DNA of 56,070 bases from Furfurilactobacillus milii (GCF_009863985.1 NZ_WEZT01000018.1:120387-176456), one strand, 5' to 3'; counted from the stretch's first letter, positions 29,101 through 41,698 are shown. Made by a program: numbers and translations. Notes: a model not told the origin generated them from the letters alone.

Positions 29101-32100
29101 TTACGCCTGTTTTAACGACTACGAATCCAGATGGCACAACGATTTGGACCGTTCATTATAGTAATGCGGATGGTACAAACACGCTTGTGACAATCACACG
29201 AGGCGCAGATACAGCCAATCCCAGTCAAGGTAAGCTAACCAGTCTTCAGATGGTTGTGACCAATGATTCGGCAACTTTAGGTGACAGTGGAGCGCAAACG
29301 ACGGGCAGTACAAGCGTTAGTTATCCAAGCGTACAGTTAAATGACGACGTGACAAATGACGGTAAAAAGCAAACCACCGTTTCAGTGTCAGCAAACACAG
29401 ATGGCACGTTAAATTATACGTTTGTCCGTGATGCACTCAACACAGTGGAGACAAAGTTGAGCGCTGATGGTAAGACGACAACCAGCGATGGCACTAGTTC
29501 CGGAAAACTTTACCAGGCTGGTTGGGATTATCGTAAATCGTTTATCAGTCAAATGACGTTAGTTCAGCAGGCGGCTGATACGAACTTTAAGAACGATAAA
29601 GTCACTGAAGATAATAACAAACTAACAGAGGACCAAACGTACGCTGGTTTCTTCCAGAGCACGGATAAAGACGGCAAGATTGTCCACAACAGTACAATTC
29701 AGCTACAACCAATTACGGATGTAAATGGTGCATATGGGACTTATCTAAAGAAAACAATTACTAACCTTGATGGTTCGAAAGTTGATATTACGCTAAACGT
29801 AGACGGTAGTTTAGTTTACACAGTTTATGATGTGAATGGTAAAGTTTCCGCCACTAATGGAACTGGAACACTTGGCGCAAAGGATAGTCAAGTTATTATC
29901 ACGAATCAAGATGCCACAGCTGATGAAGAACCATCGCAGGTTACAATTAGGCGGACCTCGAATGATGCCATTACGGTTAGCGAAATTGGTCTCCAAGACA
30001 AAATGGTTAATGATTTAACGGTAACAAACACACAGACGGCGGCCGATGCGACGGTTGTGATGGGTAAAAATGTTGAACCGTCATTTTCATCGACAACGAT
30101 CGTGACACCAGTCAGCGCATTACATCAAGGGGTTGTTTTAACAGCTGATCCAAGTTTTGGTACCAACGGCATTAAGAGCACTTATGAAAAGAAAAATGCA
30201 GACGGCTCTGTGACAAACACTCCGGATGATACAAATGGGCTGACTTATCATGGATACGTGACTGATGCCTCATCTACGGACAACACAAAAGATTATGGCA
30301 CCGCCGAAAATTCGACCACGACGATCCAATATATTGCGACGAATGTCTCTAACTCGGCTACAAAGACAGCAATGACAGTTAATACAACACAGCCTGGACC
30401 AAGTATTACCATTTCACTGGGCAAGGATGCTAACGGCAACGTTCAGTCAACAACCTCATTTGATACAAGCAAAGTAACTGCCGATAATACGGGTAGTGAG
30501 ATTTTTGAGTGGAGCGGTGTGACTAACTTGCCTGCCGGCTGGACGCACGATGACACAAACTAAACGCTCACCTATAAGCCAACATCTGATGCTGACAAAG
30601 CAGCGCTAATTAACGCATTGGCTAAAACAGGCACGTATGCTGTTAACTGGTCAGGTGCTAAAGATGCGACGGCACCGGCGCTTGTTGATCAGTTTGGGGA
30701 TGTCATGAATCTCGTTATTGACACAAAAGTGAAGAGTCAAAATAGCATAACAGCTAATGTTGACACTTCAGATTCAACGAAGGTTAATGCTGATCATCAA
30801 TATACATTTAGCAATGCTGATATTGTGAGTGCAACCAAGGCTAATGATCCAAACGGAATGGTCACAGCGTTTATTAAAAATCTGGCTGGCACGTCAGGAA
30901 AGACTTACGAGGGAACCATGAATGGATTACCTATACCTAATGGTGTTAAGTCAGTTACGCTGAATGCTGATGGATCCGTGACCGTGACGTTTGACCCAGA
31001 TAAGGCCACAGCCAATTATGATAAGGCGACAAATACAAATGTAATTAAGCTAGTGTTGCCGTTCACGGTTGATAGTAATGGCCAATATATTCCTGATACC
31101 GGGGATACTACCAATAAAACGCCATTAGACAATTTGACGCTGAACATGAATATGCAGGCCGATCTGAAGCTTGCTTATCAGGCTGCTGCTGGTGGTGCTG
31201 ACACGACGGTCAAAGACGGTAATAGCACTGATAATGTTGCGTACGTTCAGGCGGGGCAAGATTTACAGTCCCCTGTAACTCGAAATGGGCTAGCTTTAGG
31301 CAGCACGTACAGTGCAACAGTACCCGCCACAATTAACGCCGCTAGCACGGCGAACTACCAAGGCGCTTCTTATAAGTTGATCAACGGTGTTGCGACAAAT
31401 GATCCGAATGCTGTTAACTTTAACGACACCCAATTGACGTTTGGTGGCAACACGAGTACCTATCTTTACGCGAAGACTTACGGCAGTGTGTGGAATGTAA
31501 CGAGTACAGCGCCGTCCCTAACAGATGTGCCAAGCGCACCAGTATCCGACGGAATAACGACGACAATTGATTTAAGCAACGCTGCTAAAGACTTTAATTG
31601 GCAAACAGTTAGCTTCCAGCCTGATGCAAACACAGCTGCAAATTACACAACTACGGTGACGGTCAATAAAGATGCCAAGAGTCTAACGGTGACCTATAAA
31701 CCAAGGAACGCTGCTGCCGACTTAGATTTTCTGGCAGATACCTATCAAGATGGCTTTGATTTGAACGGGTGGCTAACAGATACGCAAACACCTGATGGCA
31801 GTAAAACGCCGGTAATGCATAACGCGCTGTATGTGAAAACTAAAACCGCACCGCTTAAGTTAGCGGACTTCACAAAGAAAGCTACCATTAACGTAGCCAA
31901 AAGCGGCGATGGCTACGATGCTAGTGCTAAAACTTATACGTTTGATGTTCCAAGCACGGCGCTGAGTGTGAAACAATTGGCGCTGTTAGCAAATGGTCAG
32001 AAATTAGTATTAACGTCAGGATCGTCGCAAGCAGATTTGGAAAAAGGCAATTCATCGGTTAATGCTGATAATTGGAAGAATATCACCGGTGTAACTATGA

Positions 32101-34103
32101 GTTTGGGCGCCGATGGAACTTCAGCCCACATTGTGGCAACGTTAAATACGGCGTTTGCTAAGAGCAATGTTCAAAAGGGTGCCGTATTGACGTTAGGCGC
32201 TGATGGAGACTCACCGTTGGCTTCTGGGATCCATTTGGAATTAACACTTGTTAATGATTTAAAACAACAGGCTAGTGGTTTACCAGCAGACTTGCCTAAG
32301 GAATCACAACCTGTTTACCCAACCGAAGCTGACCAAGCATTAAATAGTCGATTTGTTGCTAAATCACAGGCCGTGACTGGTTACGCAGTCGTGAGTGCGG
32401 CGGATCAGAATAATAAAACTTTGCAGATCACGAAGAATGCTGATGGCAGTGCGTCATATGCGGTTAATTACGATTGGGGCGTTGAAACGGGCGATCCAGT
32501 TGCTGATCAGATCACGTGGAACTATGCCCAGGCAGAAATCGATGGCAGTATCGGGTCACAAACCAAAGTTTACGGTAAAGATGATCCTAGCACGCCATAT
32601 ACGGTGACGCTACCAAGCTGGTTAACGGCACCTAAGTGGACAAAAGATGACTTTGAACGAGACAATGACACTAGCGAAGATGTTGGTGATCATAATGTTA
32701 AACTGAGCGCAAAGGGAATCAGTGATTTGGCCGCGGCAAACAAGAGCTTTACGATTGACGCCACAACATTAGCCAAGTTGACTGATGGTACGTTAACGAT
32801 TACGCCGACTGTAACGGTTGAGTATGTTGATCAGGACGGTAATGAATTGGCTGGTAAAAAAGCAGTCGATATAACTGACGAGAAAAAGGGCGCCACAATA
32901 ACGATTGCCTAGCCAAGTGTTGCGGGCTATACGGTTGAGAGCAATCAACCAACTAGCTACACTTTGACCGGTGCCGGTTCACAGACTGTGAAAGTCGTTT
33001 ATCGCCAAAATGCATCCGTTACGGCCAATTATTATGTGGTTGGCACTACAAACAAGATTGCTAATTCCGCGACAACGAACGGTGGTGTCGGTCTGACGTA
33101 TACGACGAATGCAGCCCAAATTCCGGGTTATACATTAGTCGCAACGCCAAGCAATGCCACTGGCACTTATGTAGCGGCTGGCAGCACCGTCAATTATGAG
33201 TACACTGTTGATTACAGTGTTGTTCCAGTGGACAGTAATGATAATAAAATTCCAAATGTGCCAGCTCCTTCAGGTACAGGTACTCCAGGCCAACCGGTCG
33301 CACCAACGGGTGGCTATCCAACGATTCCAGGATATACAAGAACAACCACACCGAATGTGCCGGATAAGCCGGGACAGGTCAATGTCGTTTATACACCACT
33401 GACGGAAACTGTTACGGTTAATTACTACATTCAAGGGACAACGACGCCAATTGCAAGTTCTGCCACGCTGTCTGGACCGTTTGGTAGTGATTATCAGTCG
33501 ACACCAGCCAATGTTAGCGGCTATAAGCTAGTTGCTACGCCGGCCAACGCCAGCGGCATGTATGGCTTAACGAACGGCGCAGTGGACTACTATTACGAGC
33601 TCATTGTGACGGTTGTACCAAAGACGCCCGATGGCAAACCAGTTCCTGGCACGACGCCGACGCAACAACCTGGCGTTCCGGGACAGCCAATTTCAAACGT
33701 CCCTCAAATTCCTGGCTACAAAGTTACAGTTGTACCAGAGGTGTCGGGTCAACCAGGCGTGGTAGAGGTGATTTACACGCCGATGACCACACCTGAACAA
33801 ACACCAAATGAACAGACACCAAAACAACCCGTGGACACACAGACTGTTACACCGGTAGCTGCAAAACCGGTTCCAGTTCGAACGGTTGAGCAAACGACTC
33901 CGGCACAGCAAACAACTGTTAAGAAGACGCATGTTCAATTGGCTACAGAAGTTTATGCCCCTGCGCGTGTGGCTGCTAAGTCGCAGGCAAAGGTCTTACC
34001 ACATACAGGCCAGCAAAGTTCGTTTGCGCTGGTTATTGCCGGGTTAGGTATGATGGCGGCAGGATTCATTTTTCTCGGTGTTCGTAAGTATCGCCGATCG
34101 TAA
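26115..34103 (+). pseudogene. Giant LPXTG mucus-binding adhesin with two in-frame stop codons
   Basis: One reading frame of 2663 codons interrupted by TAA at 30561-30563 (codon 1483) and TAG at 32910-32912 (codon 2266). Frame and protein character continue on both sides of each stop. The protein has a KxYKxGKxW signal (KMYKAGKTW), a Ser/Ala/Thr-rich stalk (50-235), a long helical region with recurring VGYANG, AYEAGYA and YQAGWDY motifs (about 290-1150), beta-rich repeats and C-terminal MucBP units (VEYVDQDGNELAG, IPGYT, VNVVYTP). It ends with LPHTG (from residue 2628), a hydrophobic segment and KYRRS. Each stop is one C-to-T change from a Gln codon. Without suppression only the first 1482 residues are made, with no wall anchor, so the product would be secreted rather than sortase-linked. 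Ribosome binding site GCGGAGG. Confidence 0.85.
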
Positions 34104-34135
34104 AAGTAACAACATAAACTAGTTTTACAAATGTG

Positions 34136-34173
34136 AAAAACGTTAATCTCCGTATTGGAGGTTAGCGTTTTTT
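34136..34173 (+). terminator. Rho-independent terminator after third adhesin
   Basis: Stem aacgttaatctcc/ggaggttagcgtt (one G-T pair) with a 5-nt loop followed by TTTTTT, 33 bp after the stop. Confidence 0.85.
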
Positions 34174-34266
34174 ATTGAAAGTCGTTGGCAGATGATTAGA
34201 ATGATGAATAACAACGCCATCAGTCAGAAACACTAAGATAATGGCAAGCGAAGGGGATGCGTCAGT

Positions 34267-34914
34267 ATGAAAATTTTAGTGACGGGCTTTGATCCGTTTG
34301 GCACGGATAAAATTAATCCGGCGATTGAAACCGTGAAGCAATTGCCAGCACAAATTGCGGGTGCCGATATTGTGAAGCTAGAAATTCCAACGGTGTTTGA
34401 TCGTTGCGCAACGGTTGTTCAGGATGCTGTTGAACAAGAACATCCAGATTATGTTTTAAACATTGGTCAGGCTGGTGGCCGGGCTGCTATCACGCCGGAA
34501 CGGGTTGCCATTAATTTTGATGATGGCCGGATTGCGGACAACGAGGGCTTTCAACCGATCAACCGAACGATTCAAAGCGATGGTGCGACGGCTTACTTTA
34601 CTCAGTTACCGGTTAAGGCAATGGCACGCGCCATTCGCAAAGTTGGCGTGCCAAGCGCAGTGTCGACAACGGCAGGGACTTACGTTTGCAATCACATCAT
34701 GTATCAGGTGCAGTATATGCGAGATAAACAATTTCCCGCATTGAAGGCAGGATTCATGCACATTCCGTTTCTGCCCGAGCAGGTTGTGAGCCGTCCAAAC
34801 GTGCCTTCATTGTCATTAGCGGATGATGTGCGTGGTATTACGGCCGCAATTGAGGCAATGGTTGCTTACGATGGTAAAGCAGATATTGAGAGTGTTGAGG
34901 GAACAATTGCGTAA
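34267..34914 (+). CDS. pcp: Pyrrolidone-carboxylate (pyroglutamyl) peptidase I
   Basis: 215 residues, the normal length for this cytoplasmic cysteine peptidase (family C15), which removes N-terminal pyroglutamate from peptides. The fold opens with [12 protein letters not shown]. The catalytic triad positions are visible: Glu in ITPERVA, Cys in [11 protein letters not shown] and His in [10 protein letters not shown]. The start has AAGGGGAT about 8 nt upstream. It forms its own unit between the adhesin terminator and the signal peptidase gene, about 150 bp before the latter's start. The family is common in lactic acid bacteria and serves peptide nitrogen supply. Confidence 0.95.
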   Translation: MKILVTGFDPFGTDKINPAIETVKQLPAQIAGADIVKLEIPTVFDRCATVVQDAVEQEHPDYVLNIGQAGGRAAITPERVAINFDDGRIADNEGFQPINRTIQSDGATAYFTQLPVKAMARAIRKVGVPSAVSTTAGTYVCNHIMYQVQYMRDKQFPALKAGFMHIPFLPEQVVSRPNVPSLSLADDVRGITAAIEAMVAYDGKADIESVEGTIA

Positions 34915-35061
34915 AATTCTTATGTGTGGCGACAAGGAATTGAAAAATATTGGCCTGTTCAATTAAGTTTGAGATTAAGAATTGTATTGTGCCGCAAGTG
35001 GACTAAAATAAATTTCTGGAGAGAGTTAAACGAAAATTATCAGACGGTTGGTACAGGATTG

Positions 35062-35664
35062 ATGAAAACTTTAAAGAGCATTGTAAGTGTGATCATAGCG
35101 TTGTTGATTGGGGTAATCGTGGCGGTGGTAATTAAGGCGACATTATTTCAGTTTGCTTATGTTGCAGGTCCATCGATGCAACCTAATTTAGAGGACCACG
35201 AACGAGTGGCGATGTTTAACCGAGCTCCGATTCGCCATAACTCTGTGATTATTTTTGATGCGCAGGGTGAAGATCCGAACGCCACCTCACACATTGATTA
35301 TGTCAAACGGGTCATTGGCATGCCAGGTGACACGGTTGAAAGCAAGAATGGTGTCCTGTATGTTAATGACCGTAAGATCAATCAGAGTTACATAGGCATG
35401 ACAGAGCGTAATCAGGGGACTGGTAACTGGACTTTATCGTCGTTAGCCGCACAACATGATTGGCGGGTGAAGTCATCGACAGTTCCTAAGGGGATGTATT
35501 TTGTCCTGGGCGATCATCGCTCTGTGTCAAACGACAGTCGTTATTGGGGCTTTGTACAGCAAAAGAAAGTCGCTGGCGTCGTTAAGGTTCCGTTTTGGAC
35601 GAGTACCGCCAGCAAACGATTTAATATTAACCAGGCTTACAAAACATGGACAGCAGACAAGTAA
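35062..35664 (+). CDS. lepB: Type I signal peptidase
   Basis: 200 residues from the ATG at 35062: one N-terminal membrane anchor (7-25), then the extracytoplasmic S26 catalytic domain. The serine nucleophile lies in GPSMQP (Ser38), the general-base lysine in DYVKRVIGMPGD, and the late box reads GDHRSVSNDSR. It cleaves signal peptides of exported proteins, which could include the adhesins just upstream. The open frame extends to 34924, but the extra 46 residues are polar and unlike the family. The ribosome binding site at the chosen start is weak (ACAGGA). Symbols lepB and sip are both used for this family. Followed by a clear terminator. Confidence 0.92.
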   Translation: MKTLKSIVSVIIALLIGVIVAVVIKATLFQFAYVAGPSMQPNLEDHERVAMFNRAPIRHNSVIIFDAQGEDPNATSHIDYVKRVIGMPGDTVESKNGVLYVNDRKINQSYIGMTERNQGTGNWTLSSLAAQHDWRVKSSTVPKGMYFVLGDHRSVSNDSRYWGFVQQKKVAGVVKVPFWTSTASKRFNINQAYKTWTADK

Positions 35665-35700
35665 ATTTGCTTTGTGACGTTGAAAACAACGGCGGTGTTT

Positions 35701-35752
35701 AAAAAGTATTCGTCATTCGAACCTCATGGTTTGATATGACGAATACTTTTTA
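35701..35752 (+). terminator. Rho-independent terminator after signal peptidase gene
   Basis: Stem aaaagtattcgtcat/atgacgaatactttt with a T tail. It separates the signal peptidase gene from the rRNA promoter region. Confidence 0.85.
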
Positions 35753-35873
35753 GGACCCGGTTGTAGTCACTGTGTGTCGAGGATGTGGAATTAATTCGAA
35801 TTGAAATCAATCGCACATATAATGAAAGAAGTTGTCTGTTTGACTTCGTGCGATATTTTTTTGAACAAAACGC

Positions 35874-35902
35874 TTGACCGATGTTCGACTTGTTGATATA
35901 GT
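35874..35902 (+). promoter_or_regulatory. rrn promoter P1
   Basis: TTGACC at 35874-35879, a 17-bp spacer and TATAGT at 35897-35902: close to sigma-70 consensus, as expected for a rRNA promoter. The 120 bp before it are AT-rich and may act as an UP element. Confidence 0.75.
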
Positions 35903-35969
35903 ATTACTTGCTGCTACGAGAGGTCGTCAAGTTGCTAAACGGATTTCAAAAAAATGTTTAATTTCTTGC

Positions 35970-35998
35970 TTGACCGATTAAAAACAGCATGTTATACT
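35970..35998 (+). promoter_or_regulatory. rrn promoter P2
   Basis: TTGACC at 35970-35975, a 17-bp spacer and TATACT at 35993-35998. It has the same -35 as P1 and lies 96 bp downstream, the usual tandem arrangement of Lactobacillus rRNA promoters. Transcription would begin near 36005. Confidence 0.8.
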
Positions 35999-36004
35999 AA
36001 TTAA

Positions 36005-36120
36005 GTTGTCGCATGACAGCGATGTAGATCTTTGAAAACTGAACAACGTTTCGACGAATCAAATGTGTAGGGTCTTTGAACGAAAGTTCGAAGCAATTAC
36101 AATTGTGAAGTCAATTCACT
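36005..36120 (+). other. rrn leader without a 16S gene
   Basis: Contains gatctttgaaaactgaacaa (from 36029), the gtgtagggtctttgaacg segment and gaagtcaattcac, which together are the conserved leader just before 16S rRNA in lactobacilli, including the boxA-like antitermination part. The 16S gene should begin within about 20 bp. Instead the sequence becomes an IS30 terminal fragment at about 36122. No 16S, 23S, 5S or tRNA sequence follows. Either the operon is deleted or two contigs were joined here. Confidence 0.8.
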
Positions 36121-36121
36121 T

Positions 36122-36217
36122 TTCAGCTCCTAAAAGATGGGTTTGTGGTAAACACCATTTTAAAGGAAGCTGATCTTTTTTGTCCGAACAGCGTTCGGAT
36201 TAATTTTACAATCTACC
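36122..36217 (-). mobile_element. IS30-family left end, remnant in reverse orientation
   Basis: About 92 bp identical, as the reverse complement, to the IS left end at 55977-56070, including the terminal repeat (outer edge near 36214) and a subterminal imperfect hairpin (cctaaaagatggg and ccattttaaagg arms) followed by TTTTTT. The match stops at 36122-36123, where rrn leader sequence begins. The rest of the element is absent. The outer edge faces a truncated membrane gene at 36216. Confidence 0.85.
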
Positions 36218-36551
36218 TTATGGCATAACTGCGTGCGTTTTTCCGGATGACTTTCAGGCCAGCCATGCTTCGATTGTTGGAATTACTTCTGGATTGGCAG
36301 GAATGCTAGTAATGTATTTACCACCGGCACATCCCACATTCACAATTGGGTTTCACGTCAGACAAAGTGACTGTGCAACAAAAGGTATGTTGTTATTCAT
36401 GGGTCGGGGGTTGGTTATCGCTGGTATTGTTATCATAGTGATTGGCAATGCCGTTCCCAATGTCTTGATTCCCGTCGCTGCCGGTCTAACCATGTTCGCT
36501 TTAATCGGTGGGTTTGTATATGGTCAGTGGCTGGACCGACGATCAAAATAA
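36216..36551 (+). pseudogene. Membrane protein fragment, 5' end missing at IS30 edge
   Basis: The frame is open from the IS30 terminal repeat to TAA at 36549-36551, giving 111 residues with three hydrophobic segments (about 22-38, 64-82 and 88-102) and a basic tail (QWLDRRSK). No start with a ribosome binding site is present, and the in-frame TTG at 36294 lies inside the sequence, so this is the C-terminal part of a larger gene cut by the element. The segment HPTFTIGFHVRQ before the last two helices faintly recalls the IGIRT segment of SdpI/YhfL-type proteins, but this is too weak to name it. Confidence 0.5.
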
Positions 36552-36556
36552 TTTGG

Positions 36557-36615
36557 AAAAAATAGTGGCATTAATCCTATGCAAAGTGCATTTAGGGTTA
36601 ATGCCACTATTTTAG
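36557..36615 (+). terminator. Rho-independent terminator
   Basis: Stem aaatagtggcattaatccta against agggttaatgccactatttt, with a ~14-nt loop containing a small tgca repeat. It ends the truncated membrane gene. Confidence 0.8.
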
Positions 36616-36769
36616 TGTTATAGAAGTTATGATTAATAATAAAACGATAAACGACGCTTTGAAAGATATGATACACAATGACTATTATTGATTCTTGTTT
36701 CCCGCCAATAAAGAATTAATAATGAACTCATCAAGTCATAGCGTACAGTATTTTTCGGAGGTTGATAAA

Positions 36770-37596
36770 ATGACTACAGACATTAAAGTTCATGTTTTGC
36801 ACACAGGTTTAGTTCAAGTTGATCGAGCCTTGCCTTTTCATGACTATTATCGTAATCCCCTGGCATTTACAGGTGTATTGCGATCACATATTAATCAAAT
36901 TACCTTGCCTGTTTCGAGTTATTTGATTGAGCATCCAAAAGGGTTGGTACTCATTGATACTGGTTGGAACGAATCGGTTCGTCAGAGTCAGTGGCATGAA
37001 CTGGGCATGCAAGTGCAAATCAATAAAGCCTATTTACCGGCTGAGTGGTCAGTTCGTGAACAGTTAGCAACTTTAGGATATAAACCAAGTGATATTGACT
37101 ATTTGGTATTAAGCCATTTGCACAGTGATCATGCCAGTGGTCTCAAACTGGTTAAAGAGGCCAAGAGAATTTTAACCAGTGATGCGGAGTGGCAAGCGGC
37201 TAATCGCGATAAATTACGGTATATCAATAAAATGTGGCGTGACGTCAACGTAGAAACATTTGCATATGAAAGGCAAATGTGGGTCCCTTACATCAGACAT
37301 TTGATCTGTTTGGTGATGGGAGTGTTCAGTTCGTTGCCACGCCTGGCCACAGTGCTGGGCTTTCAGCAACAATTGTGACAGGGAAAGATGGACGTGAGGT
37401 CGTTCTTGCCGCTGATGTAGGTTATGCACGCGAATCATGGGAAAAAATGGTTACCCCTGGTATTGTGGTAGATCGAAAAGCTGCTATTGAGTCACTGGCT
37501 TGGATTAAGCAAGAAGCGGCAAAACCAAATGTTGTTGAGGCGTTGGCAAATCATGATCCTCAGGTAATGCCTCACGTTGTTACATTGAGCTACTAA
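36770..37596 (+). pseudogene. Metallo-beta-lactamase-fold hydrolase, frameshifted
   Basis: Two frames form one MBL-fold hydrolase of about 275 residues. The first part holds LIDTGWN and the zinc motif SHLHSDHASG. The second holds ATPGHSAGLSATIV (third metal His) and VLAADVGYAR (bridging Asp). The join is near 37268-37276: the first frame reads AYERQMW, the second resumes with NVGPLHQTFDLFGDG. The offset equals one missing base. The arrangement resembles quorum-quenching lactonases and related N-acyl hydrolases, but the substrate is not inferable. The start ATG at 36770 has CGGAGGT 8 nt upstream. It is convergent with a TetR-type regulator whose stop overlaps by 4 bp. Unless the shift is a sequence error, the protein loses its C-terminal metal ligands. 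Confidence 0.75.
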
Positions 37597-38156
37597 TGTG
37601 AATTTTGCTGAGTGATTTGATTAGCGATATTGATAAACGTCGTGTTCATAAAGTGGGCAACATCCTCATTGAGGCCGTGTGCGAGTGACCAAGTAATGTA
37701 AGTCATTGCGTTAGCAACATACAGGTTTTGAAGGTAGGCAATCGGCAGAGTCGTGCTGAGGTGATCTCTCAAAAAGCTGGCTAAGCTGTCGTTGATTATT
37801 TTCCGAAAATTGGCATCTAAACTAAGACTACTAACATGGACGTTCAACAAGATTAATAGTGCGTCTTTGTCGGGCAAGAGATCTGATACCAAAGTGACAA
37901 GGGAAGTAGACTGTGTAACTGTTGAAATTCGTGTCACCATAATTTTTTTGAATTTGTCGGCATATTGATTGTTAAGATGTTCAAGTAATGCAAATTTGTC
38001 TACGTAGTGATGGTAAAAAGTAGATCGACCGATTTCCGCCTCCAGACAGATTTGCTGAACCGTGACTTGTTCGAACGATTCTGTTTTTAATAAGTTTAGT
38101 AATGTTTGGTCAATCAAATGGATAGTTTTGACAACGCGTAAGTCGGATTCATTCAT
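37593..38156 (-). CDS. TetR/AcrR-family transcriptional regulator
   Basis: 187 residues. The N-terminal helix-turn-helix is clear: QVTVQQICLEAEIGRSTFYHHY (a TetR signature), followed by DKFALLEHL. The C-terminal ligand-binding part is helical and unlike any specific subfamily I can name, though the opening (VVKTIHLIDQTLLNLL) is like TetR_C-type regulators of lactobacilli. The ribosome binding site is AAGGTGAT, 6 nt before ATG. It converges on the broken hydrolase gene and is transcribed away from the xpt riboswitch. Its target may be its own promoter or the hydrolase region. Confidence 0.85.
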   Translation of the reverse strand: MNESDLRVVKTIHLIDQTLLNLLKTESFEQVTVQQICLEAEIGRSTFYHHYVDKFALLEHLNNQYADKFKKIMVTRISTVTQSTSLVTLVSDLLPDKDALLILLNVHVSSLSLDANFRKIINDSLASFLRDHLSTTLPIAYLQNLYVANAMTYITWSLAHGLNEDVAHFMNTTFINIANQITQQNSH

Positions 38157-38238
38157 TTTTTTATCACCTTTCGAAAACTAAATTTATTGTAGTCGATGAA
38201 CCCAGATGGCGCCAAGAAATGAAAAAGTGAGTTCTGTG

Positions 38239-38265
38239 ATTGCACGATGGTCAAACCTGTGATAA
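38239..38265 (+). promoter_or_regulatory. Probable promoter of xpt-pbuX
   Basis: TTGCAC at about 38239 and an extended -10, TGTGATAAT, at about 38257-38265 give a usable promoter. The start point would lie 30-35 nt before the riboswitch aptamer. Confidence 0.45.
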
Positions 38266-38300
38266 TCTATGAACCACAAGTTAATTAGCATACGAACAAA

Positions 38301-40390
<2,090 letters not shown>

Positions 40391-40473
40391 GTCTCCGTGT
40401 TAATCGTGAGTTAATTTTATTTCCAATTAGTTAGTGTTTTACAATTAACATCGAAATTAAAAAAGTTGAATTG

Positions 40474-40526
40474 AAAGGGCGCTACCAAATTCTGAGTTTA
40501 ATCAGAATTTGGTAGCGCCCTTTTTG
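40474..40526. terminator. Bidirectional terminator between pbuX and guaC
   Basis: A perfect inverted repeat of about 22 bp (core gggcgctaccaaattctga and complement) with A and T flanks on both sides. It serves pbuX on the plus strand and guaC on the minus strand. Confidence 0.88.
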
Positions 40527-40534
40527 AGTTTTAA

Positions 40535-41506
40535 CTAATCACCATTTGTAATGGTATTGCGCACGATGACATAGTCAACGGTTTTGAGTGCCGTAAGATC
40601 ACTACCACCTGCATATGAAATAGATGATTGAATATCTTCTGTCATTTCAGTTAATGTATCGCTGATTTCGCCACGATAATCTACTAGGATATCTTTACCT
40701 TCAACGTTTTTATGGCCACCCTTTTGGTTTTCGGATGCTGAACCATAATATTGTTTGAAATGACGGTGATTGATCATAATGTCATGGCCTGGTGACTGAC
40801 GATGACCGGCAAACAGTGAACCAATCATTACCATACTGGCACCAAAGCGAATGGATTTAGCAATATCGCCATTGTGACGGATGCCGCCATCCGCAATAAT
40901 TGGTTTACGCGCAGCCTTTGCACACCAGCGAACTGCAGCCAGCTGCCAACCACCTGTACCAAAACCAGTCTTCAACTTCGTAATGCAAACTTTACCAGGG
41001 CCAACGCCAACTTTTGTTGCATCGGCGCCAGCGTCTTCAAGTTCACGGACGGCATCCGGTGTTGCCACGTTACCAGCAATCAAGAATGCTTTGGGGAGGC
41101 GTTTCTTAATATAATGGATCATTTCAATAACGCTGTTGGCATGACCGTGAGCGACATCAATGGTAATGAAGTCTGGTGTTAGCTTTTCACTGGTCAAATC
41201 ATCGATAAACTGTTTTTCGTTCGGCTTTACACCGACACTGATCGAACTAATGAGATGTTTCTTAGCCATTTTCCGAACAAAAGGTAATCTTGTTTCCGGT
41301 TCGAAGCGGTGCATGATATAAAAGTAATCATGTTCTGCCATCCAGGTAGCTAACTGTTCATCGATGACAGTTGCCATGTTCGCTGGAACCACAGGAAGCT
41401 TGAAGTGATGCCCGCCAAACGTAATACTTGGATCCGCCTGAGAGCGACTCTCAATCAAACATTTATTGGGGATTAACTGAACGTCTTCATAATCAAATGT
41501 TTCCAT
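40535..41506 (-). CDS. guaC: GMP reductase
   Basis: 323 residues, the length of the short bacterial GuaC type. It is a TIM barrel related to IMP dehydrogenase but without CBS domains. The catalytic loop GPGKVCITK holds the active Cys, and the phosphate-binding part is [13 protein letters not shown] followed by MIGSLFAGH. It reduces GMP to IMP with NADPH. With purA and purB transcribed away from it, the locus can turn guanine nucleotides into AMP. The 211-bp spacer to purA holds PurR-box-like sequences; gacgaactttaa about 20-30 bp upstream of guaC on its own strand is another possible half-box. Confidence 0.94.
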   Translation of the reverse strand: METFDYEDVQLIPNKCLIESRSQADPSITFGGHHFKLPVVPANMATVIDEQLATWMAEHDYFYIMHRFEPETRLPFVRKMAKKHLISSISVGVKPNEKQFIDDLTSEKLTPDFITIDVAHGHANSVIEMIHYIKKRLPKAFLIAGNVATPDAVRELEDAGADATKVGVGPGKVCITKLKTGFGTGGWQLAAVRWCAKAARKPIIADGGIRHNGDIAKSIRFGASMVMIGSLFAGHRQSPGHDIMINHRHFKQYYGSASENQKGGHKNVEGKDILVDYRGEISDTLTEMTEDIQSSISYAGGSDLTALKTVDYVIVRNTITNGD

Positions 41507-41649
41507 GAAGGTGAAAACCTCTTTCTGTCATTTATTGATTAAAGTTCGTCAACACGAGATACAATAATCGTTTTAAATCATGCTGTCAAATTAAAATTCA
41601 CTAAAACAGGAACAATAAATTTATTAATAATTAGATTATACAGTTTTGG

Positions 41650-41698
41650 TTGATTATCCGAACTTTACCTGTTATAGTTCTCATTGTTGTTCGACAAA
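41650..41698 (+). promoter_or_regulatory. purA promoter with paired PurR boxes
   Basis: TTGATT at 41650-41655, a 17-bp spacer and TATAGT at 41673-41678. A PurBox-like sequence, attatccgaacttta (41653-41667), lies within the promoter. A second in the opposite orientation (attgttgttcgacaaa, 41683-41698) lies just after it. Each holds the CGAAC core. Paired, inverted boxes are how Gram-positive PurR binds, so PRPP/PurR control is likely. Confidence 0.65.

Noticed and set aside
26115-34103. Genetic-code change with TAA/TAG read as Gln
   Set aside because: Ordinary genes in the window end with TAA, TAG and TGA at expected positions without extended frames, so a general recoding is not supported; only a local suppressor remains possible.
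34924-35061. N-terminal extension of signal peptidase
   Set aside because: The 46 extra residues are basic and non-conserved, with no ribosome binding site; the membrane anchor begins right after the ATG at 35062.
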